From Marinobacterium profundum (lineage in GTDB: Bacteria; Pseudomonadota; Gammaproteobacteria; Pseudomonadales; Balneatricaceae): a stretch of 42,114 nt of DNA. Positions 33,801 to 41,109 of the stretch are shown here, in pieces. The stretch is from NCBI RefSeq assembly GCF_001528745.1, contig NZ_BCNS01000201.1, positions 1-42,114 on the forward strand, in the 5' to 3' direction. How positions within the stretch are numbered: the first letter of the stretch is position 1; every line of letters begins with the position of its first letter. Made by a program: the position numbers and the translations under genes. The notes below the pieces were generated by a model that saw only the letters and a list, made by a program, of their open reading frames with translations, was not told the DNA's origin and made no database searches.

Positions 33801-34811
33801 ATGTTGAAACGACGGACATTGATCGCAGCAGCGACTTTGGGGATGTTGTTGGGGCCTTTCGCCAGCGCTGACTATAAGCCTGAATATACGGTATCCACGG
33901 TTCTGCCGGCGGCATTCCCCTGGGGCCAGGCCGCTGAGAAGTGGGTCGAGCTGGTGACGGAGCGCTCCGAAGGCCGTATCAATATGAAAATCTACAGCAA
34001 CTCCCAGCTGGTCTCAGGCGATCAGACCAAGGAATTTTCCGCCATGCGTTCGGGGCTGATCGATATGTCGGTGGGTTCCACCATCAACTGGTCGCCGCAG
34101 GTGCCGGAACTGAACCTGTTTTCTCTGCCGTTTCTGATGCCAGACGAACAGGCCATTGATGCGATTACGCAGGGCGATGCTGGCAAGGCTGTATTCGAGG
34201 CGATTGAGAAACGTGGCGTGACGCCGCTGGCCTGGGGTGAGAACGGCTTTCGTGAACTGTCCAACTCCAAGCATGCCATAGTGACGCCTGATGATCTGAA
34301 GGGGCTCAAGATCCGTGTTGTCGGCTCGCCGCTGTTCCAGGATACCTTCAGCGCCCTGGGTGCCAACCCGACTCAGATGAGCTGGGCTGATGCCAAGCCT
34401 GCACTGACCACAGGCGCCGTCGATGGCCAGGAAAATCCCTTGTCTGTGTTCGATGTCGCCCGTATTGATCAGGTCGGTCAGATCTACCTGACCCAGTGGC
34501 ACTACATGGCCGACCCGCTGGTATTTGCTGTCAGCAACCGTGTGTGGAAAACCTTCTCGGCTGAAGATCAGGCGCTGCTCAAGCAGGCGGCCATTGATGC
34601 TGGGCAGTGGGAAATCAAGAAGTCCCGTGCTGAGCTGGCTGACACCCTGGCCATGATCAAGGAACGTGGCGTCAACGTCACCGACCTGACGCCGGAACAG
34701 CAGGCGGCTTTCGTACAGGCGACCAAGTCGGTGTACGACACCTGGACGCCGCGCATCGGGGCGGATCTTGTGAAGCAGGCGCAGGACGCCGTCGCTAACC
34801 GCTCGCAGTAA
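33801..34811 (+). CDS. TRAP transporter substrate-binding protein (DctP family)
   Basis: A 336-aa periplasmic protein with a signal peptide (1-23, FASA before DYKPEY). LKGLKIRVVGSPLFQDTF holds the conserved arginine that binds the substrate carboxylate, and GAVDGQENP is a DctP signature. It captures a small organic acid and hands it to the DctQM membrane complex. Substrate cannot be told from sequence; the family ranges over C4-dicarboxylates, sialic acid, sugar acids and keto acids. First gene of the operon, separated from dctQ by a strong hairpin. Confidence 0.92.
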   Translation: MLKRRTLIAAATLGMLLGPFASADYKPEYTVSTVLPAAFPWGQAAEKWVELVTERSEGRINMKIYSNSQLVSGDQTKEFSAMRSGLIDMSVGSTINWSPQVPELNLFSLPFLMPDEQAIDAITQGDAGKAVFEAIEKRGVTPLAWGENGFRELSNSKHAIVTPDDLKGLKIRVVGSPLFQDTFSALGANPTQMSWADAKPALTTGAVDGQENPLSVFDVARIDQVGQIYLTQWHYMADPLVFAVSNRVWKTFSAEDQALLKQAAIDAGQWEIKKSRAELADTLAMIKERGVNVTDLTPEQQAAFVQATKSVYDTWTPRIGADLVKQAQDAVANRSQ

Positions 34812-34824
34812 ATCGCGCAATTCC

Positions 34825-34852
34825 GCGCCCGCAGCCAGTGCTGTGGGCGCGC
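34825..34852 (+). terminator. Intercistronic hairpin between dctP and dctQ
   Basis: CGCGCCCGCAG (34825-34835) pairs with CTGTGGGCGCG (34842-34852), followed by CCTTTAATT. Such a hairpin just after a binding-protein gene usually protects its mRNA or attenuates the membrane genes so the binding protein is made in excess. Confidence 0.6.
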
Positions 34853-34870
34853 CTTTAATTCGGAGTCAAC

Positions 34871-35374
34871 ATGTCCCCCAGATCGCCGAAAGCCGGCCCC
34901 GAAGCCTGGCTGGCTTCGCTGGCGCTGGCTGCCATCTGCCTGATCAGTCTGGGCAATGTGGTCGTCAGGTATGCCACTGACGCATCTTTTGCCTTCACCG
35001 AGGAATACTCGGTGTTTCTGCTGGTGGTGATGACCTTCGCCGGTGCCGCCGTGGCGGCCCGTTCCAACCAGCATATCCGTATAGAGTTGATCGAACACCG
35101 TTTGCCGGCGAGCTGGCTGCCGCTGCTCTATGTGCTGCAGTGGGCCGCGAGCCTGCTGGTGCTGGCTATTGCCGTTTGGTATGGCGCCATCTTCGCGTTT
35201 GAAGAGTATGAGTGGGAGTCGCTGTCTCCGGGCCTGGGGCTGCCCAACTGGATTTACGTGATCTGGCTGCCAGTGCTCTGCGGCGCCATGATGATCCGAC
35301 TTACCCAGAATTTGATCGACCGGCTGCGCGGGCGCGACAACGCACAGGCTGAGGAAGAGCACTATGAGTCCTGA
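34871..35374 (+). CDS. TRAP transporter small membrane subunit (DctQ family)
   Basis: A 167-aa inner-membrane protein with four predicted helices. EEYSVFLLVVMTFAGAAVAARSNQHIRIE (residues 40-68, cut here as EEYSVFLLVVMTF and AGAAVAARSNQHIRIE) is the DctQ signature. It stabilises and pairs with the large subunit. The start is ATG 34871 after CGGAG. The last 11 bp overlap the dctM-like gene, so translation is coupled. Confidence 0.9.
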   Translation: MSPRSPKAGPEAWLASLALAAICLISLGNVVVRYATDASFAFTEEYSVFLLVVMTFAGAAVAARSNQHIRIELIEHRLPASWLPLLYVLQWAASLLVLAIAVWYGAIFAFEEYEWESLSPGLGLPNWIYVIWLPVLCGAMMIRLTQNLIDRLRGRDNAQAEEEHYES

Positions 35375-36668
35375 TTTGCTGATGATTGGCAGTTTTCTGC
35401 TGGCGCTGTTGCTGGGTGTGCCCGTGGCCTTTTCCCTGGGGCTGGGCGGTGTGGTTGGTATTCTGAGTGGCCTGTCCCCCGATATGCTGGCGACCCTGGG
35501 CACCAATACCTACAACAGTGTGGCGAAGTATCCGCTGATCGCCATACCACTGTTTATCCTCACCGGTCTTATCTTTGAGCGCGCAGGTGTGGCCGCAAGC
35601 CTGGTGCGCTTTGCCCAGGCGCTGATCGGGCCCCGACATGGTGGCCTGGCCGTGGTTGCCATCCTGGTATGCCTGATCATGGGTGGCATGAGTGGTTCGG
35701 GCCCGGCGGATGCCGCCGCCGTGGCGATGGTTATGTTGCCAAGCATGCGCAAGGCGGGCTATCCGCAGCCATTTTCCGCCGCCCTGATTGCGGCCTCATC
35801 CTCGACCGCAATACTGATACCGCCGTCCATCGCGCTGATTCTGTATTCCATAGTGGTGCCGGGTGTCGATCTGCGGGCGCTTTTTGCCGCCGGTCTCTTT
35901 CCTGGCATCCTGGCCGGGATGTCACTGTTGGTGCCAGCCTGGCTGCTGTCGCGGCATTACGGCTGGGAATCGCCGGATGCGTCCGAGCGGCCGCCGCTGC
36001 TGCAGAGTTTTCGCGAGGCAATACCTGCATTGTTTGCACCTGTGCTGATTCTTGGCGGATTGCGTTCTGGGCTCTTTACGCCCACGGAAGCGGCAGTCGT
36101 GGCCGTTACCTATGGCGTGATCGTGGGTGTGGTGGTGTACCGCAAGCTTGGCTGGCGCGATATCGCCAGTCTGCTGAATGATGCGGCTGTGACCTCCGGC
36201 ATCGTTATGCTGATCATCGCCCTGGCGGGCATCTTTGCCTGGGCCGGCACCACGCTGGGTACCTTCCGTCACTTGGCCGACGCACTGCTGTCGCTGTCGG
36301 ACAATGGTTGGGTGTTGCTGGGGCTGGTAATGGTGCTGGTGCTGATCGCCGGCATGCTGCTGGATGCGATTTCGATCTATCTGATTCTGATTCCCATTCT
36401 GTTGCCGCTGATGCAGCATTTTCAGTGGAACCCGGTGTGGTTCGGTATTCTGCTGGCGATGAATATCGCTATCGGGCAGTTTACGCCGCCGGTGGCGGTC
36501 AACCTGATGGTGACCACGCGTATCGCCAATATACGGCTGGAGCAGACCCTGGGCTGGGCGCTGGTATTTATCGCCGCCATGTCGGTCAGTCTGTTGCTGG
36601 TGATGCTGATCCCCGGAATAGCCCTCTGGCTGCCGGACAAGCTCGGTTACGTGGTGGGCGACTGGTAG
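35364..36668 (+). CDS. TRAP transporter large permease (DctM family)
   Basis: A 434-aa sodium-driven permease of the DctM/SiaM type with about 12 helices. GVPVAFSLGLGGVVGILSG near the start, GGMSGSGPADAAAVAMVMLP (about 110-129) and the AIGQFTPPVAVNLMV segment (about 370-384) are the paired helical-hairpin signatures of the elevator domain. It completes a three-gene TRAP system with 33801 and 34871. The C-terminus LGYVVGDW is periplasmic by prediction. Confidence 0.93.
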   Translation: MSPDLLMIGSFLLALLLGVPVAFSLGLGGVVGILSGLSPDMLATLGTNTYNSVAKYPLIAIPLFILTGLIFERAGVAASLVRFAQALIGPRHGGLAVVAILVCLIMGGMSGSGPADAAAVAMVMLPSMRKAGYPQPFSAALIAASSSTAILIPPSIALILYSIVVPGVDLRALFAAGLFPGILAGMSLLVPAWLLSRHYGWESPDASERPPLLQSFREAIPALFAPVLILGGLRSGLFTPTEAAVVAVTYGVIVGVVVYRKLGWRDIASLLNDAAVTSGIVMLIIALAGIFAWAGTTLGTFRHLADALLSLSDNGWVLLGLVMVLVLIAGMLLDAISIYLILIPILLPLMQHFQWNPVWFGILLAMNIAIGQFTPPVAVNLMVTTRIANIRLEQTLGWALVFIAAMSVSLLLVMLIPGIALWLPDKLGYVVGDW

Positions 36669-36778
36669 CAAGGTGAGCATTTTTATCTTACATCGACCCA
36701 TTACGATGGTTGAGGTGAGATTGAGGTGACTGTGTTGGAGCCTGTGCAGGATGGGGTATCCGAGTGGTTTGATGGCGC

Positions 36779-36990
36779 GTTACTTTCTTTGCTTGTGCAA
36801 AGAAATAAAGTAACCAAAGCCCCCCATAAGCCGGCCTTCGGCTGCACTGCGCGCCAGAATCATGCGTCCGGACGCCCTGCCTTCAAGCTGAAAGGCGGGA
36901 CATCCATGACGGCGGCTCGACAGTCCCTGTCTCGCCCCGTCGGGTCTGATCGGAACATAATCCCGGTGCTCTTCGGCTGCTGAGGGGGAA
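36779..36990. repeat. Repeat-like noncoding element with TTACTTTCTTTGC hairpin
   Basis: GTTACTTTCTTTGC (36779-36792) and GCAAAGAAATAAAGTAAC (36797-36814) form a stem with a 3-nt bulge. About 175 bp of GC-rich sequence follows, containing GCCGGCCTTCGGC and CGACAGTCCCTGTCTCG. This 'TTACTTTCTTTGC...GCAAAGAAAGTAAC' pattern plus trailing GC-rich segment is widespread in proteobacterial genomes and usually annotated only as spurious ORFs. The whole 36669-37247 gap (579 bp) has no protein gene I can support. Confidence 0.5.
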
Positions 36991-37247
36991 CAAGAGCCGC
37001 TCTGATGTTTCGTGAGAATGCTCTAACGCTGTTTAAGTTGGCCATTTGCCGATTTATCACTTCCAAGGTTGCCTCATAACGGACTTGCCCTCGTAGCAAT
37101 CGGCTACGGATACCGGCGTTCTGCCCATGGCTGTCGTCAGGATAATCACTACACTTTAAAGTGCTCATGGCCACAGTGTCATGGCGGGCGTGCCGTTAGC
37201 AACAGCGGGTGCGCTCCCCCTGTTTTGACAACCAGACGGAGGTTTGT

Positions 37248-37721
37248 ATGTTCAATTTCGAGCTGAAATACCTGAAGCCGTTCTGTCTATCCGCCTTTTT
37301 GCTGTCAGGCACTCCGGGGGCCCTGGCGCAGACCAATGCGCAGGCAGCATCCCTGTTTGATCGCTTGGGCGGCCTTGCACCCATTTCCGTGGTGGTAAGT
37401 GATTTTGTCGATGTAGTGGTTGCGGACAGCGTGATCAATGCGAACGAGGCGGTGGCTGCGAGTCGTTCGCGGGTGCCGTCACCCTATCTTAAGTACCAGG
37501 TAACAGCGATGGTCTGCGAGGTGACCGGTGGACCTTGTCGCTATACCGGTCGGGACATGAAGGTGTCCCACGTACATCTGAACATCAGTGCTGCAGAGTG
37601 GGATCAAATGGTGAGCCTGTTCAAGGACGTGCTGGCAAAACATCAGGTACCCGAGACCGAAACCGCTGAGCTGCTGGATATTGTCGGCTCCACCCGGGCG
37701 GATATCGTCACGGCTCCCTGA
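37248..37721 (+). CDS. Exported group 1 truncated hemoglobin
   Basis: A 157-aa globin with a signal peptide (1-28, GALAQ end). LFDRLGGLAPISVVVSDFV (36-54) is the 2-over-2 globin A/B helix start, RYTGRDMKVSHVHLNIS (98-114) holds the proximal heme His, most likely H108, and LDIVGSTRADIV is the usual C-terminus. Most truncated globins are cytoplasmic NO/O2-handling proteins, so export to the periplasm is unusual; a heme pocket of the TrHbN type is inferred. Two further cysteines (C90, C97) could form a disulfide. Start ATG 37248 after CGGAGG. Confidence 0.88.
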   Translation: MFNFELKYLKPFCLSAFLLSGTPGALAQTNAQAASLFDRLGGLAPISVVVSDFVDVVVADSVINANEAVAASRSRVPSPYLKYQVTAMVCEVTGGPCRYTGRDMKVSHVHLNISAAEWDQMVSLFKDVLAKHQVPETETAELLDIVGSTRADIVTAP

Positions 37722-37733
37722 CCGAAGCTGGTT

Positions 37734-37771
37734 ACGCCTGGCGCAGCTTCGCAGCGGTCAATGCCAGGCGT
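37734..37771. terminator. Hairpin between convergent genes
   Basis: ACGCCTGGC (37734-37742) pairs perfectly with GCCAGGCGT (37763-37771) in the gap between the globin and sterol-desaturase genes; no clear U-run. Confidence 0.45.
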
Positions 37772-37811
37772 TGCCAGGTTCAGTCAGTATTTCGCCGCCA
37801 TAATGCCTGCG

Positions 37812-38954
37812 TTATTTCTTCTTCAGGTGCCGGGTCAGCGGATAGAGTAGCTGACCCATAAAACTTCTGGGCAGGCGCACCGTGGTGCCGTAGTCCGCTG
37901 GCCAGTGCTTTGCGGGCATATGGTAGGTGCCGAAGAGGCGATCGAACAGCACCGTATGGGCCGAGTAGTTGGTGTCGATGGCGGGTTTTTCCGAGCTGTG
38001 GTGCCAGTGGTGAAACTGCGGCGTGACCATAATGTACTTTAGCGGGCCGAAGGAAATGCCCAGATTGCAGTGAATCAGAATAGCCTGCAGCGCCGCAATG
38101 GCGACGTAGATATCCAGCGCCGCCTGGTCTGCACCCAGCAGATAGAGCGGCACCATCACCATGGCCCTTTCCGAGAAGACCTGGATAAAATGCCCGCGCG
38201 AACCTGCGAGCCAGTCTAGATGTTCAATGGAATGGTGTACGGCGTGGATAGGCCAGAGCAGTTGTACCTCGTGGTAGAGGCGATGCTCCCAATAGAGAAC
38301 GAAATCGGCGCACAGAATAATGATCAGCACCTGCAGCAATACAGGCACCGAGCGAATGGCCTGCTGCACGCTTTCGCTCAGGGCCCAGTCGAAGTGGCTG
38401 GCGTGGTAGTTTCCGTAAATCAGAATGGCCGAGATGGCCAGGTGATTGAAGCAGAAATAGAACAGATCCAGCCCCCATTCGGGCCGCAGCACCACCTGGT
38501 TGCGGTACTTTGGGAAAAGCTTTTCCAGCGTCATGAATACCGCGATAGAACCCATAAAGGCGAGAATCAGCCAGTCGACCCCCAGTGACAGTCGGCGCGG
38601 CTCCACTGGGCCCACCGGAATGCTGTAGCCGCCCAGGGCAAAGGCGATCAGGGTTAGCACTATGCCCGCCGCCCCCAGGCGCTTGTAGCCGTTCAGAACA
38701 AAACTGAGTACGCCAAAGAAGAGCGAAAAATACATGCCGTACTTGAGAAACTGCTGCAAGAAGGCCGCGTCGTAGGCTTGGCGCAGTTCGATGGTCGTCA
38801 GATAGGCAGGATACAGATAGGCCAGTACCGCGAGCAGGCTGAGCGTGCCCAGTGCCACAGAGCAGTAGCCACTGATCTTGCCATCACCCAGGCGAAATTG
38901 GCGTGCGGCATCCAGCTCCTGTTGCCGTTCCCTGTAGGAGTAGTCGTGTTTCAT
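37812..38954 (-). CDS. Sterol desaturase / fatty acid hydroxylase family protein
   Basis: A 380-aa membrane protein with about six hydrophobic segments and the diiron histidine boxes HRLYHEVQLLWPIHAVHHS (HxxxH ... HAVHH) and FHHWHHS (HHxHH). The family hydroxylates or desaturates lipids at the membrane surface; the bacterial substrates are mostly unknown. An N-terminal 3-helix extension of about 140 residues precedes the catalytic half, and the C-terminus is very basic (LTRHLKKK). ATG 38954 (MKHDYSYRER) is preferred; an in-frame TTG at 38975 is possible. Confidence 0.88.
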   Translation of the reverse strand: MKHDYSYRERQQELDAARQFRLGDGKISGYCSVALGTLSLLAVLAYLYPAYLTTIELRQAYDAAFLQQFLKYGMYFSLFFGVLSFVLNGYKRLGAAGIVLTLIAFALGGYSIPVGPVEPRRLSLGVDWLILAFMGSIAVFMTLEKLFPKYRNQVVLRPEWGLDLFYFCFNHLAISAILIYGNYHASHFDWALSESVQQAIRSVPVLLQVLIIILCADFVLYWEHRLYHEVQLLWPIHAVHHSIEHLDWLAGSRGHFIQVFSERAMVMVPLYLLGADQAALDIYVAIAALQAILIHCNLGISFGPLKYIMVTPQFHHWHHSSEKPAIDTNYSAHTVLFDRLFGTYHMPAKHWPADYGTTVRLPRSFMGQLLYPLTRHLKKK

Positions 38955-39179
38955 CCGTTGCCCATTTAATGCCAAAGTCTGTGTGATTCACGGTGATGTT
39001 CAACGCAGCGCCTTGTATCCGCTGGCGTCGTGAAACCGGCCCGTGACTCTGGCGATAATAATGGACTCTGCAGGCGGGCGCGAGGGTTGGCGCGAGGGCG
39101 GGTTTAAAGACTTAGGGGCGCATGAGGCCGACAGGCGCTGTTGCGTCTGCCGGCTCTGTGTTACGGGGATGCTGAAGGG

Positions 39180-40085
39180 TTAAGCCTTGAGGTGCTGGCC
39201 GAAGAACTCAATGGTGCGGCTCCAAGCGAGTTCTGCTGCCGCTTCGTCGTAGCGCTCGGTGGAGTCGTTATGAAAGCCGTGATTAACACCGCTGTACATA
39301 TGCATGTTGTAGCTTTTGTCTGCCGCTTTTAGGTCCGCTTCATACTCGGGCCAGGTGGCATTGACTCGCTTGTCGAGCTCCGCCAGGTGAATCAGCAGCG
39401 GCGCCTTGATGTTGGCGCGCAGTTCCTTCACCGGCGGTGTGCCGTAGAAGGGCGCCGACGCATTGACTACATCCGGCAGGCTTGCCGCCAGCATGTTGGC
39501 AACGTAGCCACCGAAACAGAAACCCACCACGCCGAGCTTGCCGTTGCTTTGGGGGTGCGCTTTAAGAAAGCGGGCCGCAGCCTTGAAGTCGGCTTCTACC
39601 TTGGCCTTGTCCAGCGAACTCTGCATCTCGCGGCCCTGGTCATCATTGCCGGGGTAGCCGCCCAGTGAGTGCAGAATATCGGGGGCAAAGGCGATAAAGC
39701 CGGCCTTGGCCACGCGCCGGGCCACGTCTTCTACATAGGGATTCAGGCCGCGGTTTTCGTGCACCACCAGTACCATGCCGGTAGGCCCCGCTACCTCTTT
39801 GGGCATCACCAGGTAACCCCGGCCTTCACCATGACCCTCGGGGGACGGGAAGGTCATGTATTCGGCCTTGATGTCACCGTCATTGAAAGATACTTGCTCA
39901 GCCAGGGCATAGTTGGGCAGCAGTGCCGCCGACAGCACGCTCATGCTGAAGCCCAGCACAGTTAGCGATGACAGGCGGGTGAGAAATTCGCGCCGGCTGA
40001 TATCGCCGTGGGCGTATTCGTCGTACCAGTCGAAGGCTTCCTGCGGAATCTGCTGTGGCTCGCCATTTTCCTTGTTAGCTTGCAT
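39180..40085 (-). CDS. Tat-exported dienelactone hydrolase family protein
   Basis: A 301-aa alpha/beta hydrolase. Catalytic residues in the dienelactone hydrolase pattern are E110 (VVHENRG), C190 (GFCFGG), D238 (AELDKR) and H269 (VNHGFHND). SRREFLTRL (30-38) followed by a hydrophobic stretch is a twin-arginine signal, preceded by an unusually long 29-residue acidic leader (MQANKENGEPQQIPQEAFDW...), a form seen in this YghX-like subgroup. It probably acts in the periplasm on a small ester or lactone; the substrate is unknown. ATG 40085. Confidence 0.9.
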   Translation of the reverse strand: MQANKENGEPQQIPQEAFDWYDEYAHGDISRREFLTRLSSLTVLGFSMSVLSAALLPNYALAEQVSFNDGDIKAEYMTFPSPEGHGEGRGYLVMPKEVAGPTGMVLVVHENRGLNPYVEDVARRVAKAGFIAFAPDILHSLGGYPGNDDQGREMQSSLDKAKVEADFKAAARFLKAHPQSNGKLGVVGFCFGGYVANMLAASLPDVVNASAPFYGTPPVKELRANIKAPLLIHLAELDKRVNATWPEYEADLKAADKSYNMHMYSGVNHGFHNDSTERYDEAAAELAWSRTIEFFGQHLKA

Positions 40086-40168
40086 TCAGTTGCGCCTCAA
40101 TCGTTTGTAAGGGGTAGCGTAATCAGGCTAGCAGAATGTGGTGAAAAGCTCGCGATAAGTTGCACAGC

Positions 40169-40183
40169 TTTACATTCCTTTAC
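40169..40183 (-). promoter_or_regulatory. GTAAA-N5-GTAAA direct repeat, CpxR-like
   Basis: On the minus strand GTAAAGGAATGTAAA exactly fits the CpxR consensus GTAAA-N(4-8)-GTAAA. It lies 84-98 bp upstream of the Tat-exported hydrolase gene. An envelope-stress link would suit an exported protein, but the motif is short and could be chance. The remaining 40086-40407 shows only a 38-codon ORF (40200-40316) of no recognisable family. Confidence 0.3.
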
Positions 40184-40407
40184 AGTTGAGATGTTTGTCA
40201 TGAAAGATACCCTGGGTTCTGGCGTCGCTATTTGGCTTGTTGGCGGCCAACTGCCGATACAAAAGACAGGGGTTCCTGTGGTTGCTCTAAACACAGGGTT
40301 GGTAGCGCGGCTATAGTTGGCTGCAGAAGTGCAGGACGGTGTTGACCTGATACGGCGTTCTGCGTAATAACTTTTGGTCACAGGGCCAATCAGGAAGGGA
40401 AACGACT

Positions 40408-40953
40408 ATGAACGAAAAGGAAAAAATGCTGGCGGGTTTGCCCTTTGATCCCAGGGACCCTGTGTTGGTGGGTTATCGGCTGGGCGCAAAATCAGTGTGT
40501 CACCGATTCAATATGGCGGATCCTGCCGATCTTGAGGATCGGATGATGCTTCTGGCCGGGCTGTTGCGACTTAAAGGCGCAGCGCATATAGAGCCAAACT
40601 TCTTTTGTGATTACGGTTTCAACATCTATATTGGCGATGGCTTCTATTCAAACCATAATCTGACGATTCTGGATGTTTGCCGGGTGGATATTGGCAGTAA
40701 GGTCATGTTCGGGCCTAACGTTTTGCTGTCTGGTGCCACGCATCCTGTTGATCCGGTCGAGCGAATGAGTAATGAGTACGGTGCGCCCATCAAAATTGGT
40801 GACAATAGCTGGCTCGGCGGTAACGTTGTGGTGCTGCCGGGCATCACTATTGGCAATAATTGCGTTGTGGGTGCAGGCAGCGTTGTCACCCGTGATCTGC
40901 CGGATAATGTTGTGGCGGCGGGAAATCCCTGTCGGGTTATCAGGTCGGTGTAG
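40408..40953 (+). CDS. Maltose O-acetyltransferase family (hexapeptide-repeat)
   Basis: A 181-aa trimeric left-handed beta-helix acetyltransferase. MNEKEKMLAGLPFDPRDPVL is the Maa/NodL opening; the hexapeptide repeats run about 70-175 (IYIGDGFYSNHNLTILD; IGDNSWLGGNVVVLPG; IGNNCVVGAGSVVT). H112 in LLSGATHPVDP is the expected catalytic base. It acetylates sugars such as maltose or glucose with acetyl-CoA. A single gene with no sugar operon nearby, so its natural acceptor is unclear. Confidence 0.93.
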   Translation: MNEKEKMLAGLPFDPRDPVLVGYRLGAKSVCHRFNMADPADLEDRMMLLAGLLRLKGAAHIEPNFFCDYGFNIYIGDGFYSNHNLTILDVCRVDIGSKVMFGPNVLLSGATHPVDPVERMSNEYGAPIKIGDNSWLGGNVVVLPGITIGNNCVVGAGSVVTRDLPDNVVAAGNPCRVIRSV

Positions 40954-41109
40954 GTTGTTGTGTGGTGTTGTGAGAGTCCGGTCTCCGGATGAATCTGGCG
41001 TTGTACTGATGGGCGAAACGGCGCATCTGCCTCGATATGTTCAGTATGACAACCAGCCACAGTGGTCATCTGACAAGTCTTTTCCGACTGTAGGTATCAA
41101 CCACATAGG

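Noticed and set aside
36860-37174. 104-aa minus-strand ORF before the globin gene
   Set aside because: It runs through the hairpin-associated GC-rich tail and resembles the spurious ORFs often annotated on such repeats; no domain or ribosome site supports it.
40200-40316. 38-codon ORF starting MKDTLGSGVAIWLVGGQLPI
   Set aside because: No ribosome site, no recognisable family, and it lies in the promoter region of divergent genes; probably chance.
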